From Angustibacter luteus (GTDB lineage: Bacteria; Actinomycetota; Actinomycetes; Actinomycetales; Angustibacteraceae), in contig NZ_BAABFP010000005.1 in the NCBI RefSeq assembly GCF_039541115.1, forward strand, positions 356,447-420,446: a stretch of 64,000 nucleotides of DNA, read 5' to 3'. Below the pieces are notes generated by a model. It was not told where the DNA came from and ran no database searches. It was given only the letters and a program-made list of their open reading frames with translations. The translations under genes and the position numbers were made by a program. This document shows, piece by piece, positions 7,741 through 16,776 of this stretch. Positions within the stretch are counted from its first letter, which is position 1. Each line of letters opens with the position of its first letter.

Positions 7741-9861
7741 ATGCTCTCTCAGCTGCGCTTCCGCCTGGGCACCCCAGCCCGGGGCTCCGGTGACGACTCC
7801 GGCTTCGCGATGGTCACCGTCCTCGCCATCGGGTTCGTCATGAGCACCCTGATGCTGGCGACGCTCGCCTACGCGGCCCAGGTCGCCCCCCAGGCGAGGC
7901 ACTCGCAGGACTGGAACGCCGCCCTGGCGGCCGCCCAGGCCGGCGTGGACGACTACGTGTCGCGGCTGAACAAGGCGGACAGCTACGCACTCTCCGTGGA
8001 CTGCACCAACATCGCCATGCAGGGCCCGGACGCCCCGACCAACTCCTGTCCCTGGAACACCGGGAGCACGACGGTCGTCGGGTGGCAGAACGTCAAGCCC
8101 GGCGACGCCGCCGCGGGCCAGTTCCACTACACGCCCTCCTACGAGGCCGGTAGCGTCCGGCTGACCGCGACGGGGAAGGTGCGCAGCGAGTACCGGACCC
8201 TGGACGTGCGCGTCGCGCGCGGTGGGTCCACCGACTTCCTGTACTACACCGACTTCGAGGACGCGGACCCCGCGAACCAGGTCTCCTACACCAGCACGCC
8301 CACCACCGCCTGCGGCAAGGACGGCAGCGACACCGCGCTGTACTGGTACGAGAAGACCAAGAACCCCAGCACGCTGGTCACCGACCCGACCACCACGAGC
8401 GGGCGTCGAGGCTGCTCGGAGATCCAGTTCGCCCCTGGTGACGTCCTGAACGGCCGGGTGCACTTCAACGACACGCCGCTGATCGGGTCGGGCAGTCCCG
8501 CTCCGCAGTTCCTGCAGGGCTACGAGACCAGCGACCCGAACTGCGTGCCGGCCAAGGCCACGACCAAGGGCTACTGCTACCGCAGCAGCAGCGGAGGAGC
8601 GCCCAACGTGGGCAGCAAGGGCTCCGTGTTCGCCCCGATCAAGCAGCTGCCGGACAACAGCGACCAGTTCGCCAGCTACCCCGGCTGCGTCTACTACGGC
8701 GACACCCGGATCCGGTTCAAGAGCGACGGCACGATGGACATCTGGAACACCTCGAGCTCGGGCAAGACGCTCACCGGGCCGAACACGCCGGCGGGGACGA
8801 ACTGCGGCGACGCCACGAAGATGGTGCCGACCAACGGCAGCGACCCCCGACCGTCCACGGCCAACAAGCAGAACGTGCCCATCCCGACGGACAAGGTGAT
8901 CTACGTCCGCAACACCGGGGCGAGCAACACCTGCGCCGCCGGTGAGGTCGTGAACGGCACGTCGTCGGGCAGCACCAGCAACGACGTCATCCCGCAGGGC
9001 ACCGGCACCACCGAGCAGGGCGTCACCGACGTCAACTACTGGTGGCCGGGCAAGCAGGCGACGAAGTCGGTGGAGCAGTTCACCGTCAAGTCGACGACGA
9101 GCGGCGGCAAGACGACGTACTCCTGGAACCAGGGCACCCAGGCGGACACGGTGTCGACGTCCGACTCCTCGCACTACGTGACCTTCAACTGCGGACAGGG
9201 CAACGTCTACGTCGAGGGCACCGTCAAGGGCCGGGTGACCATCGCCGCGGAGAACAACATCGTCGTCACCGGCGACCTGCTGGTGGACGGGACGACGGCT
9301 CCGGCCGACCCGACCGGCACCAACATCGTCGGCCTGGTCGCCGCCAACTCGGTGGTCGTCTACCACCCGGTCGTGCGTACCGGTACCACGCTGAGCACCG
9401 GCACCACCGCGGTGAACAGCAACCGGAGCGGCATCACCTGCAGCGGCACGGTGGGCAGCACGCCGTCCACCACGCCCACCTCTGCCGCACAGACCACGAC
9501 GTGCACCTGGACCAAGGACCAGGACATCAGTGGCGGCAGCCTCGATGACCTCGCCTACCCGAACCAGACCAGCTCCACCGGCAACCGGTTCGTGTACGCG
9601 TCCATCCAGACCCTGCAGCACAGCTTCTGGGTGCAGACGTACAACCAGGGCGACAAGCTGGGCAAGCTCTCCGTCCGCGGCTCGATCGCCCAGCGGTGGC
9701 GCGGTGCGGTCGGTACCTCCGGCAACACCGGCTACACCAAGGACTACAAGTACGACCCGCGGCTGAAGTTCTCGTCACCGCCGTACTTCCCGCAGTGGAC
9801 GAACGCCACGTGGTCCGCGGCGACCACCGGCGAGCTGAAGCCCAAGTACGTCGGCCAGTGA
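7741..9861 (+). CDS. PilX/GspK-like giant minor pilin (DUF4900-like C-terminal part)
   Basis: About 706 residues. The leader ends in GDDSG before FAMVTVLAIGFVMSTLML. The site lacks Glu5, a feature of the GspK/PilX-type pseudopilins that cap the tip. ATG 7741 has GAAGGA 6 nt upstream; ATG 7723, overlapping the previous stop, is an alternative with no clear ribosome-binding site. The C-terminal third contains GNVYVEGTVKGRVTIAAENN followed by repeated short beta strands, as in DUF4900/beta-helix-like domains of PilX proteins. Many cysteines are spaced through the middle. It is likely the largest subunit of the pilus tip and may be adhesive. A terminator follows. Confidence 0.8.
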   Translation: MLSQLRFRLGTPARGSGDDSGFAMVTVLAIGFVMSTLMLATLAYAAQVAPQARHSQDWNAALAAAQAGVDDYVSRLNKADSYALSVDCTNIAMQGPDAPTNSCPWNTGSTTVVGWQNVKPGDAAAGQFHYTPSYEAGSVRLTATGKVRSEYRTLDVRVARGGSTDFLYYTDFEDADPANQVSYTSTPTTACGKDGSDTALYWYEKTKNPSTLVTDPTTTSGRRGCSEIQFAPGDVLNGRVHFNDTPLIGSGSPAPQFLQGYETSDPNCVPAKATTKGYCYRSSSGGAPNVGSKGSVFAPIKQLPDNSDQFASYPGCVYYGDTRIRFKSDGTMDIWNTSSSGKTLTGPNTPAGTNCGDATKMVPTNGSDPRPSTANKQNVPIPTDKVIYVRNTGASNTCAAGEVVNGTSSGSTSNDVIPQGTGTTEQGVTDVNYWWPGKQATKSVEQFTVKSTTSGGKTTYSWNQGTQADTVSTSDSSHYVTFNCGQGNVYVEGTVKGRVTIAAENNIVVTGDLLVDGTTAPADPTGTNIVGLVAANSVVVYHPVVRTGTTLSTGTTAVNSNRSGITCSGTVGSTPSTTPTSAAQTTTCTWTKDQDISGGSLDDLAYPNQTSSTGNRFVYASIQTLQHSFWVQTYNQGDKLGKLSVRGSIAQRWRGAVGTSGNTGYTKDYKYDPRLKFSSPPYFPQWTNATWSAATTGELKPKYVGQ

Positions 9862-9867
9862 CGTGAA

Positions 9868-9900
9868 ACGGTGGCCCCGGCGACTCGCCGGGGCCACCGT
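9868..9900 (+). terminator. Terminator hairpin after the minor-pilin operon
   Basis: A 15-bp stem (9868-9882 with 9886-9900) with a 3-nt loop, starting 6 nt after the stop of the PilX-like gene and ending just before the pilD promoter. Confidence 0.75.
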
Positions 9901-9911
9901 CGTCCCATCGA

Positions 9912-9917
9912 TAGGGT
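9912..9917 (+). promoter_or_regulatory. -10 box of pilD, leaderless transcript predicted
   Basis: TAGGGT lies exactly 7 nt before GTG 9925, leaving no room for a ribosome-binding site. This is the geometry of actinobacterial leaderless promoters. No CTCAAG element precedes it, unlike the other pilus units. Confidence 0.45.
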
Positions 9918-9924
9918 TTTGTCC

Positions 9925-10707
9925 GTGACCGCATTCGTCGTGATCGTGTCAGCCGCCTTCGGCCTGGCGATCGGCTCCTTCCTCAACGTCGTGATCTGGC
10001 GCGTGCCGCGGGGCGAGTCGGTGGTCAGCCCGCCGAGCCACTGCCCGCGATGCGACCACCCGATCCGGCAGCGGGACAACATCCCGGTGCTCTCGTGGCT
10101 GCTGCTGCGCGGCCGCTGCCGCGACTGCAGCAACCCGATCAGCCCGCGCTACCCGCTGGTGGAGCTGGCGACCGCGGTCCTGTTCGCGGTGGTGGCGCTG
10201 AGGTTCGGCGCGGACTGGCAGCTGCCGGCCTACCTCTACCTGGCCGCGATCACGGTGGCGCTCACGATGATCGACATCGACGTTCGCCGGCTGCCGGATG
10301 CCATCGTGCTGCCGTCGTACGCGGTGGCCCTGGTGCTGCTGCTCCTGCCGGCTGTCCTCGACAACCGTTGGGACGACCTGCTTCGCGCCGTCCTCGGGGG
10401 CGCGGCCCTGTTCGCCGGATACTTCCTGCTGATCTTCATCAAGCCCGGTGCCATGGGTTTCGGGGACGTCAAGCTGGCGGGTGTCCTCGGCATCTACCTG
10501 GGCTGGCTGAGCTGGGGCGTGCTCCTGCTCGGTGCCTTCGCCGGCTTCCTGCTGGGCGGCGTGTACGGCATCGTCCTCATGCTCGCCGGCCGAGCCGGGC
10601 GCAAGAGCAAGATCCCCTATGGACCCTTCATGCTGGCCGGTGCGATGGTCGCCGTCCTCGTGGGGGAGCGCCTCGTTGAGGCCTATCGAGGAATGATCGG
10701 AATCTAG
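9925..10707 (+). CDS. pilD: Prepilin peptidase / N-methyltransferase PilD
   Basis: Membrane aspartyl protease that removes prepilin leaders at G/F and methylates the new N-terminus. About 260 residues with the N-terminal GSFLNVVIWRVPRGES motif, the tetracysteine methyltransferase-domain pairs CPRC and CRDC (about residues 40-75), the first catalytic Asp in TMIDIDVRRLPD near residue 117 and the second in GFGDVKL near residue 180, plus seven to eight hydrophobic segments. GTG 9925 is chosen because it is leaderless behind a TAGGGT box and gives the conventional N-terminus. It is the processing enzyme for the six prepilin-like products upstream. Confidence 0.94.
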   Translation: MTAFVVIVSAAFGLAIGSFLNVVIWRVPRGESVVSPPSHCPRCDHPIRQRDNIPVLSWLLLRGRCRDCSNPISPRYPLVELATAVLFAVVALRFGADWQLPAYLYLAAITVALTMIDIDVRRLPDAIVLPSYAVALVLLLLPAVLDNRWDDLLRAVLGGAALFAGYFLLIFIKPGAMGFGDVKLAGVLGIYLGWLSWGVLLLGAFAGFLLGGVYGIVLMLAGRAGRKSKIPYGPFMLAGAMVAVLVGERLVEAYRGMIGI

Positions 10708-10708
10708 G

Positions 10709-10737
10709 CTCAAGTTCCGCCCACCCCAGCCCGATTC
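10709..10737 (+). promoter_or_regulatory. Sigma28-like promoter of pilMNOP
   Basis: CTCAAG (10709-10714), 15 nt, CCCGATTC (10730-10737), beginning 2 nt after the pilD stop. It is the sixth occurrence of the CTCAAG-N14/15-nCCGA pattern in the locus. Confidence 0.5.
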
Positions 10738-10802
10738 TCCCTTTGACACGGCCCCACGTAGAGGGCCGCCAGGCGGCTGTGCCGCATGGAAGGGGTATCG
10801 AG

Positions 10803-11861
10803 GTGGCTGGACGGTCCGCGATCGGTCTCGACATCGGGACGTCGGGCGTGCGCGCAGCTGAGCTCTCGTTCGGCAAGCATGGCGTGACGCTCGAGAAGTT
10901 CGGGCAGGTCGCCCTGCCCGAGGGCGCTGTGCGCGACGGCGAGGTGGTCGACGCCAACGCGGTCGCCCACGCGCTCAAGCAGCTCTGGGCCCACACGGGC
11001 TTCTCGCACAAGGAAGTTGTGCTGGGGGTGGCCAACCAGCGCGTCATCGTGCGTCAGGTCGACCTGCCGGCCCTTCCTGAGAAGGAGCTCAAGGCGTCCC
11101 TCGCCTTCCAGGTGCAGGACTTCCTGCCCATGCCCGTCGAGCAGGCCGTGCTCGACTTCCACCCCGTCGAGGAGTACGGCGAGCCGGGTCAGCAGCGCAT
11201 GCTGCGCGGACTCCTGGTCGCCGCCGTCCGCGACATGGTGCTGGCCAACGTGCAGGCGGTCCAGCGGGCCGGGCTGCGGGTGGCCTCGGTCGACCTCACG
11301 CCGTTCGCGGTGCTGCGTTCGCTCAGCAACAACGGTGCGGCCGAGGCCGACACCGTGGCGCTGGTCGACATCGGCTCGCGGGTCACCAACATCGTCGTCC
11401 ACCAGGCCGGTGCGCCGCTGTTCGTGCGCATCCTGCTCATGGGTGGCCAGGACGTGACGGACGCCGTGTCCGACACCCTGGGCATGACCCGCAGCCAGGC
11501 CGAGGCGCTCAAGCAGTCGCCGGGTCTGAGCGGCATCGACCACGAGCAGCAGCTCGAGGCCGGCCGCGCACTCGAGAGCACTGCCGCGTCCTTCGTGGAC
11601 GAGGTGCGCAGCTCGCTGGACTACTTCGCGTCGTCCGCCCCGGTCGGCACGCGGCTGCAGCGGCTCGTGCTGAGTGGCGGCGGCTCGCGGCTCAACGGCC
11701 TGGCCGAGCGGCTCGAGGCCGCCACGCGCCTGCCCGTCACTGTGGGCAACCCGCTGAGCAACCTGCAGATCGGCCGCACCGGCCTTTCCGACGACCAGAT
11801 CGACTTCGTCCAGCCCCTGGTCGCCGTACCAGTGGGCCTCGCGTTGGGAGCTGACCGATGA
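10803..11861 (+). CDS. pilM: Type IV pilus alignment protein PilM
   Basis: Cytoplasmic actin-like ATPase-fold protein that binds the N-terminal tail of PilN and links it to the motor. 352 residues from GTG 10803, which has GGAAGGGG upstream. The N-terminus AIGLDIGTSGVRAAEL is the phosphate-1 motif of the actin/FtsA superfamily. VALVDIGSRVTNIVV near residue 200 is phosphate-2, and LVLSGGGSRLNGL near residue 285 is the adenosine motif. The gene overlaps pilN by 4 nt. Confidence 0.93.
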   Translation: MAGRSAIGLDIGTSGVRAAELSFGKHGVTLEKFGQVALPEGAVRDGEVVDANAVAHALKQLWAHTGFSHKEVVLGVANQRVIVRQVDLPALPEKELKASLAFQVQDFLPMPVEQAVLDFHPVEEYGEPGQQRMLRGLLVAAVRDMVLANVQAVQRAGLRVASVDLTPFAVLRSLSNNGAAEADTVALVDIGSRVTNIVVHQAGAPLFVRILLMGGQDVTDAVSDTLGMTRSQAEALKQSPGLSGIDHEQQLEAGRALESTAASFVDEVRSSLDYFASSAPVGTRLQRLVLSGGGSRLNGLAERLEAATRLPVTVGNPLSNLQIGRTGLSDDQIDFVQPLVAVPVGLALGADR

Positions 11862-12577
11862 GCCTGCTCGACCAGACCCAGACCCAGGGTCTCGGCACCA
11901 CCAGCACGGCCGGGCTGCGCCTGGCCCGGGTGAACCTGCTGCCGCCGGAGATCGAGGAGGCGCGCACGCTGCGTCGCGTGCAGGCCGGCCTCGGAGCCGG
12001 GCTGGCCGTCGTGGCCGTCGTGGCTGCGGGGGCGTACTTCGTGCAGGTGCAGGACAAGCACCACGCCGCGGACGAGCTTGCCGTGACCAAGGCCGAGACC
12101 GTTCGGCTGCAGGCGGAGCAGGCGAAGTACCAGGACGTCCCGCGCACCATCGCGGCGATCGACGCCGCGGCGACCGCGAGGTCCACGGCGATGGCCAACG
12201 ACGTGCTCTGGTACCGCACCATGAACAACTTCGCGGTCACCATCCCCAGCAACACCTGGATGACCAGCCTCACCCTCGCTCTCGGGAACTCGGCACCGAC
12301 TCCCGCTGCCACTGCAGCAACTGGTGCTGGGACTGCCGCGGCCGGCGCCACGCCGGCCACGGTGCTGGGCACGGTGTCGGTCAACGGCACCGCACTGGAC
12401 CACCCCAACGTCGCGACGTGGCTGGACTCGCTGGGCCGTCAGCCGGGTCTGAGCGACGCGTACTTCACGAGCTCGACGCGGGCCAAGATCGGCACCACGC
12501 CGGTCGTCAACTTCGTGTCGACGGCCTCGATCACCGACGCGGCGCTCTCGCACCGCTACGACCGGAACGGTGAATGA
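11858..12577 (+). CDS. pilN: Type IV pilus alignment protein PilN
   Basis: Bitopic membrane protein of 239 residues. The short cytoplasmic tail carries VNLLPPEI (about residues 26-33), the PilM-binding motif of PilN. It is followed by one transmembrane helix (about residues 44-64), a coiled coil (DELAVTKAETVRLQAEQAKY) and a C-terminal ferredoxin-like periplasmic-type domain. An Ala/Thr-rich linker near residues 145-170 is unusual. The start overlaps the pilM stop (ATGA). Confidence 0.88.
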   Translation: MSLLDQTQTQGLGTTSTAGLRLARVNLLPPEIEEARTLRRVQAGLGAGLAVVAVVAAGAYFVQVQDKHHAADELAVTKAETVRLQAEQAKYQDVPRTIAAIDAAATARSTAMANDVLWYRTMNNFAVTIPSNTWMTSLTLALGNSAPTPAATAATGAGTAAAGATPATVLGTVSVNGTALDHPNVATWLDSLGRQPGLSDAYFTSSTRAKIGTTPVVNFVSTASITDAALSHRYDRNGE

Positions 12578-12578
12578 C

Positions 12579-13229
12579 ATGACGAAGACCCGCGCGTGGA
12601 GTGCAGGAGCTGCGGTGGTGGGCGTGCTGCTCATCGTTGCCGCCTGGTTCTTGCTCATCTCCCCTCAGCGCTCGGAGGCCGCCTCGCTGCGTGACGAGGC
12701 GACACAGCAGTCCGCTGCGAACGCCCAGATCAAGCTGAAGACGCAGCAGCTCAAGGCGCAGTTCGCCTCGCTGCCGGCGCGTCAGGCCCAGCTGGCCGAG
12801 ATCAAGCAGCAGATGCCGGAGAACCCGGCGCTGCCGTCGCTGGTCCGCGACCTGTCGAAGTACGCCGACCAGGCGGAGGTGGTGCTGCAGAGCGTGGCGC
12901 CGTCCACGCCAGCGCCGTTGACCGCTGCGGCCAACACGACCACGGCCGGGGCGACGTCGACGACCGGCATCGAGCAGATCCAGACCACGGTCGTGGCGAC
13001 CGGCTCGTACGCGGAGCTGACGCTCTACCTGCAGAAGCTGCAGTCCAAGATGCGTCGGGCGGTGCTGGTCGACAACGTCGCGCTGGTGCCGGCCACGAGC
13101 GACGGTGCTGCCAAGAGTGACCTGCAGATGACGCTGCTGACCCACGTCTTCGTGCTCGACTCGTCGAAGATCGCCGCGTCCGTGGGCGCCGTCGGCACCA
13201 CCACCCCGTCGACCTCCAACGCGAGCTGA
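12579..13229 (+). CDS. pilO: Type IV pilus alignment protein PilO
   Basis: Bitopic protein of about 216 residues with one transmembrane helix at residues 8-28, a coiled coil (TQQSAANAQIKLKTQQLKAQ) and a C-terminal ferredoxin-like domain of the PilO type (LVRDLSKYADQAEVVLQSV, later GSYAELTLYLQKLQ). ATG 12579 is preceded by GGTGA within the end of pilN; GTG 12570 is an alternative three codons longer. It forms the transmembrane alignment complex with PilM and PilN. Confidence 0.87.
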   Translation: MTKTRAWSAGAAVVGVLLIVAAWFLLISPQRSEAASLRDEATQQSAANAQIKLKTQQLKAQFASLPARQAQLAEIKQQMPENPALPSLVRDLSKYADQAEVVLQSVAPSTPAPLTAAANTTTAGATSTTGIEQIQTTVVATGSYAELTLYLQKLQSKMRRAVLVDNVALVPATSDGAAKSDLQMTLLTHVFVLDSSKIAASVGAVGTTTPSTSNAS

Positions 13230-13240
13230 GCGAGGACATC

Positions 13241-13846
13241 ATGAACCTGCGAAAGAAGAGCCCCGCCGACGGCGTGGTCGACGAGTCCGCGCCGGGCGGC
13301 CGCAAGGGCCTGGTCGTCGCGGCGGGCGTGGCCGCTGGGCTGGCCGTCGTCGTCGGCATGGGCTACGTGCTCGTGTCCGGCGGGGACGACGCACCGGAGT
13401 CGGGTGTGGTCGCCTCGGCGAACCACACGCCGGCAGCCAAGGCGACTGCCGCCCCGACCAAGGCCGCCAAGGCCAAGGCGGCCCCGGCGATCAAGAAGTA
13501 CACGAGCAAGACCGCGCGTGACCCGTTCAAGGCGCTGGTCGTGGAGCCGGTGGCATCCACTGGTGGAGCGGCTGGGACGTCCGCGACCGGTGGCGCCACC
13601 GCTCCGGCGACGCAGCCGACCGCGGCGCCGTCCGGTGCCACCACGATCACGCTGGTCTCGGTGACCTCCACCAACTCCAGCGCGAACTTCAAGGTGAACT
13701 CGGCGGCCGCGAACGGCATCAAGAAGGGCCAGACGTTCGGCGAGCACTTCAAGCTGATCGACATGTCCGGCGGCAAGTGCGCCACCGTCCAGTTCGGCGA
13801 CATCTCGGTGAACATGTGCGAGGGCAAGTCGCTGTCCGTCAGCTGA
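13241..13846 (+). CDS. PilP-like membrane-anchored pilus assembly protein
   Basis: 201 residues, position and layout of a PilP/GspC-type subunit: short cytoplasmic tail, one transmembrane helix (about 22-44), a long Ala/Lys/Thr-rich linker, the motif RDPFKALV near residue 90, and a small C-terminal domain beginning ITLVSVTSTNSSANFKVN with two cysteines (GGKCAT and NMCEG). Actinobacteria have no outer-membrane secretin, so its partner differs from that of Gram-negative PilP. The gene follows pilO by 11 nt and ends the pilus operon at a terminator. Assignment rests on the RDPF motif and the context. Confidence 0.7.
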   Translation: MNLRKKSPADGVVDESAPGGRKGLVVAAGVAAGLAVVVGMGYVLVSGGDDAPESGVVASANHTPAAKATAAPTKAAKAKAAPAIKKYTSKTARDPFKALVVEPVASTGGAAGTSATGGATAPATQPTAAPSGATTITLVSVTSTNSSANFKVNSAAANGIKKGQTFGEHFKLIDMSGGKCATVQFGDISVNMCEGKSLSVS

Positions 13847-13860
13847 CCCTGCACGTCCGC

Positions 13861-13893
13861 GAAGGCCCGCACCGTCTCACGGTGCGGGCCTTC
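13861..13893 (+). terminator. Terminator hairpin at end of the pilus locus
   Basis: A perfect 14-15 bp stem (13861-13875 with 13879-13893) starting 14 nt after the PilP-like stop. It separates pilMNOP from aroC. Confidence 0.8.
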
Positions 13894-13928
13894 GTCGTGC
13901 CTGTGGCCGGGCCGGGCACGGCACCTGA

Positions 13929-13934
13929 CAGACT
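13929..13934 (+). promoter_or_regulatory. Possible -10 box of aroC, leaderless
   Basis: CAGACT preceded by TGA lies 6 nt before ATG 13941, which has no purine-rich ribosome-binding site. The hexamer deviates from TANNNT at the first base, so this is a weak call. Confidence 0.3.
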
Positions 13935-13940
13935 GCCTGC

Positions 13941-15164
13941 ATGCTGCGTTGGTTGACGGCCGGGGAGTCGCACGGCCCGGCGCTGGTCGCCGTGATGGAG
14001 GGACTGCCGGCCGGTGTGCAGGTGAGCACGGCGGACGTCGCGGCGGCCCTGGCCCGGCGCCGGCTGGGGTTCGGTCGCGGGGCCCGGATGAAGTTCGAGC
14101 AGGACGAGGTCGAGCTGCTGGGCGGGGTCCGGCACGGGCTGACGCTCGGCTCCCCGCTGGCCATCCGGATCGGCAACTCGGAGTGGCCCAAGTGGCGGAC
14201 CGTGATGAGCCCGGACCCGGTGGCGGCGTCCGACCTCGCCGCCGCGGACGACGTCGGCTCCCCGCAGGAGCTCGCGCGCAACCGACCCCTGACCCGGCCG
14301 CGACCCGGCCACGCCGACCTGGTCGGCATGCAGAAGTACGGGTTCGACGAGGCTCGGCCGGTGCTGGAGCGCGCCAGCGCGCGCGAGACCGCCGCGCGGG
14401 TGGCCCTGGGGGCGGTGGCGGCGGCGCTGCTCGAGCAGGCCTACGGCGTCCGGCTCGTCTCGCACACCGTGTCGATCGGTTCCGCCGAGGTCGGCGACGA
14501 CGCACCGCTGCCGCACCCGGACGACGTCGCGCGGCTCGACGACGACCCGGTGCGCACGTTGGACGCTCCCGGGTCGGCCGCGATGGTCGCCGAGGTGGAC
14601 GCTGCCCGCAAGGACGGCGACACGCTCGGTGGCGTGGTCGAGGTGCTGGCCTACGGTCTGCCGCCCGGCCTCGGCTCGCACGTGCACTGGGACCGCCGGC
14701 TGGACTCCCGGCTGGCCGGTGCGCTGATGGGGATCCAAGCCATCAAGGGCGTCGAGGTCGGTGACGGGTTCCGTACCGCCGCCCGCCGCGGGTCGGCGGC
14801 CCACGACGAGATGGAGCTGGACGGCGAGGGCATCGTGCGGCGGCGCACGGGGCGGGCCGGCGGCACCGAGGGCGGCATGTCCACCGGGGACGTGTTGCGC
14901 GTCCGGGCCGCGATGAAGCCCATCTCGACCGTGCCCCGCTCGCTGGACACCGTGGACGTGGCGACCGGCGAGGCGGCCAAGGCGGTGCACCAGCGCTCCG
15001 ACGTGTGCGCCGTCCCGGCGGCGGGTGTCGTTGCGGAGGCGATGGTGGCGCTGGTGCTGGCCGAGGCGTGCCTGGAGAAGTTCGGCGGTGACTCCCTGAC
15101 GGAGACCGCGCGCAACCACCGGGGCTACCTGGACGCCGTCCCGCCGGGCCTGCGGACGTGGTGA
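13941..15164 (+). CDS. aroC: Chorismate synthase
   Basis: Converts 5-enolpyruvylshikimate 3-phosphate to chorismate using reduced FMN; last step of the shikimate pathway. 407 residues, normal length. Signatures seen: [11 protein letters not shown] at the N-terminus, [19 protein letters not shown] near residue 117, [16 protein letters not shown] with the catalytic His/Arg environment, [13 protein letters not shown] near residue 310, and the C-terminal [17 protein letters not shown]. It is first of aroC-aroK-aroB and overlaps aroK by 7 nt. Confidence 0.98.
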   Translation: MLRWLTAGESHGPALVAVMEGLPAGVQVSTADVAAALARRRLGFGRGARMKFEQDEVELLGGVRHGLTLGSPLAIRIGNSEWPKWRTVMSPDPVAASDLAAADDVGSPQELARNRPLTRPRPGHADLVGMQKYGFDEARPVLERASARETAARVALGAVAAALLEQAYGVRLVSHTVSIGSAEVGDDAPLPHPDDVARLDDDPVRTLDAPGSAAMVAEVDAARKDGDTLGGVVEVLAYGLPPGLGSHVHWDRRLDSRLAGALMGIQAIKGVEVGDGFRTAARRGSAAHDEMELDGEGIVRRRTGRAGGTEGGMSTGDVLRVRAAMKPISTVPRSLDTVDVATGEAAKAVHQRSDVCAVPAAGVVAEAMVALVLAEACLEKFGGDSLTETARNHRGYLDAVPPGLRTW

Positions 15165-15685
15165 GCGCGTCGCGTCCCCGGCTCGTCCTGGTCGGCCCGC
15201 CAGGCTCGGGCAAGACGACCGTGGGACTGCTGGTGGCCCAGCGCCTGGAGGAGCCGTTCGCGGACGTCGACGACGTCGTCGAGCAGCGGGCCGGCAAGTC
15301 GATCTACGACCTGTTCATCGATGACGGCGAGGCGGCCTTCCGCGAGCTCGAGCGTGAGGTGTGCGCGCTGATGCTCGCCGAGGAGCCCGGCGTGGTCTCG
15401 CTCGGTGGCGGGTCGGTGCTGGACCCGCGCACCGAGGCGGACCTGGCCGGCCTCACGGTGGTGTTCCTGGACGTGGCGATCTCGGACGCGGCCAAGCGGA
15501 TCGGCTTCGCGCAGAGCCGTCCGCTGCTCGCCGTGAACCCGCGGGCGCAGTGGACGCAGCTGATGAACCAGCGCCGTCCGGTGTACGAGCGCGTCGCGAC
15601 GTTCACGGTGGACACCGCGGGTCGGGACAGCGTCGACGTCGCGGACGACGTGGTGGCCGGCCTGCGCTCGGCGGAGTCGGCATGA
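15158..15685 (+). CDS. aroK: Shikimate kinase
   Basis: Phosphorylates shikimate at O3 with ATP. 175 residues with Walker [12 protein letters not shown] near residue 14, the shikimate-binding [14 protein letters not shown] segment with the catalytic Asp, [15 protein letters not shown] near residue 85 and the lid Arg in [13 protein letters not shown]. The start is GTG 15158 or the adjacent GTG 15161 (overlapping GTGA with the aroC stop). It lies between aroC and aroB and overlaps both. Confidence 0.96.
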   Translation: MVSASRPRLVLVGPPGSGKTTVGLLVAQRLEEPFADVDDVVEQRAGKSIYDLFIDDGEAAFRELEREVCALMLAEEPGVVSLGGGSVLDPRTEADLAGLTVVFLDVAISDAAKRIGFAQSRPLLAVNPRAQWTQLMNQRRPVYERVATFTVDTAGRDSVDVADDVVAGLRSAESA

Positions 15686-16773
15686 GCGCGGCGACCCGGA
15701 TCACGGTGTCGGGGGAGCAGCCCTACGACGTCGTCGTGGGCGAGGGGCTGCTCGGTGAGCTGCCCGCGCTGGTCGGCGACGGCGTCCAGCGCGTCCTGGT
15801 CGTCCACCCGAAGGCGTTGCGCGCCACCGGCGAGGCCGTCCGGGACGACCTGGCGGGGCAGGGGTTCGAGGCCTACGTCGCGGAGGTCCCGGACGCCGAG
15901 GAGGCGAAGACCGCACAGGTGGCGGCGTTCCTGTGGGGCGTGCTCGGGCAGGCTGGGTTCACTCGCAGCGACGCGCTGGTCGGCGTCGGCGGGGGAGCGG
16001 TCACCGACCTCACCGGGTTCGTCGCGGCGACGTGGCTGCGTGGCGTGCGGGTCGTGCACGTGCCCACCACCTTGGCCGCGATGGTGGACGCGGCGGTCGG
16101 CGGCAAGACCGGCATCAACACCAGCGACGGGAAGAACCTGGTCGGGTCGTTCCACCCGCCGGCCGGGGTGCTGTGCGACCTGACGACCTTGGAGACGTTG
16201 CCACGCAACGACTTCGTGGCCGGTCTGGCCGAGGTCGTCAAGTGCGGCTTCATCGCCGACCCGGTGATCCTGGACGTCGTCGAGGCGGACCCCGCCCGCG
16301 CGACGGACTGGCGATCGGCGTCGACCCGCGACCTGGTGGAGCGCAGCGTGCGGGTCAAGGCGGACGTCGTCGGGCAGGACCTGCGCGAAGCGGGTCTGCG
16401 CGAGGTGCTGAACTACGGGCACACTTTCGGGCACGCGGTCGAGCACGTCGAGCGGTTCGGCTGGCGGCACGGCGCCGCGGTCAGCGTGGGACTGGTCTAT
16501 GCCGCGGAGCTGGCCCGGCTGGCCGGCCGCCTGGACGACGCCACCACGCAGCGGCACGTCGACGTGCTCCGCTCGCTGGGACTGCCCACGACGTACCGGC
16601 AGGACCGCTGGGAGCAGCTGCTGAGCGCGATGAGACGCGACAAGAAGGCCCGCGGCGACCTGCTGCGGTTCGTCGTCCTGGAGGGCGTGGGGCGTCCGGT
16701 GCGACTCGAGGGTCCCGACCCGTCGCTGCTGCACGCGGCGTACGCGGAGCTCGGCGCGGAGGAGGACCGGTAG
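15682..16773 (+). CDS. aroB: 3-dehydroquinate synthase
   Basis: NAD+- and metal-dependent cyclisation of DAHP to 3-dehydroquinate, second step of the shikimate pathway. 363 residues. Seen: [20 protein letters not shown] (NAD-binding glycine run) near residue 98, [20 protein letters not shown], metal-ligand Glu in [10 protein letters not shown] and His residues in [11 protein letters not shown] and [11 protein letters not shown] 15682 overlaps the aroK stop by 4 nt; the open frame upstream is a shadow of aroK. The stop codon is embedded in the efp -10 box. Confidence 0.97.
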   Translation: MSAATRITVSGEQPYDVVVGEGLLGELPALVGDGVQRVLVVHPKALRATGEAVRDDLAGQGFEAYVAEVPDAEEAKTAQVAAFLWGVLGQAGFTRSDALVGVGGGAVTDLTGFVAATWLRGVRVVHVPTTLAAMVDAAVGGKTGINTSDGKNLVGSFHPPAGVLCDLTTLETLPRNDFVAGLAEVVKCGFIADPVILDVVEADPARATDWRSASTRDLVERSVRVKADVVGQDLREAGLREVLNYGHTFGHAVEHVERFGWRHGAAVSVGLVYAAELARLAGRLDDATTQRHVDVLRSLGLPTTYRQDRWEQLLSAMRRDKKARGDLLRFVVLEGVGRPVRLEGPDPSLLHAAYAELGAEEDR

Positions 16774-16776
16774 GAT
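16771..16776 (+). promoter_or_regulatory. -10 box upstream of efp
   Basis: TAGGAT overlapping the aroB stop codon, about 80 nt before efp. A consensus-like TANNNT element for the housekeeping sigma factor; no convincing -35 was seen. Confidence 0.35.

Noticed and set aside
9904-9914. CCCATCGATAG before pilD as a sigma28-like -10, also found before efp at 16832
   Set aside because: No CTCAAG lies 14-15 nt upstream of either; the pilD copy is better explained by the overlapping TAGGGT -10 box, and the 11-mer in two unrelated leaders may be chance.
15361-15681. Extended N-terminus for aroB starting at 15361
   Set aside because: It lies wholly inside aroK in another frame; AroB homology begins at ATG 15682.
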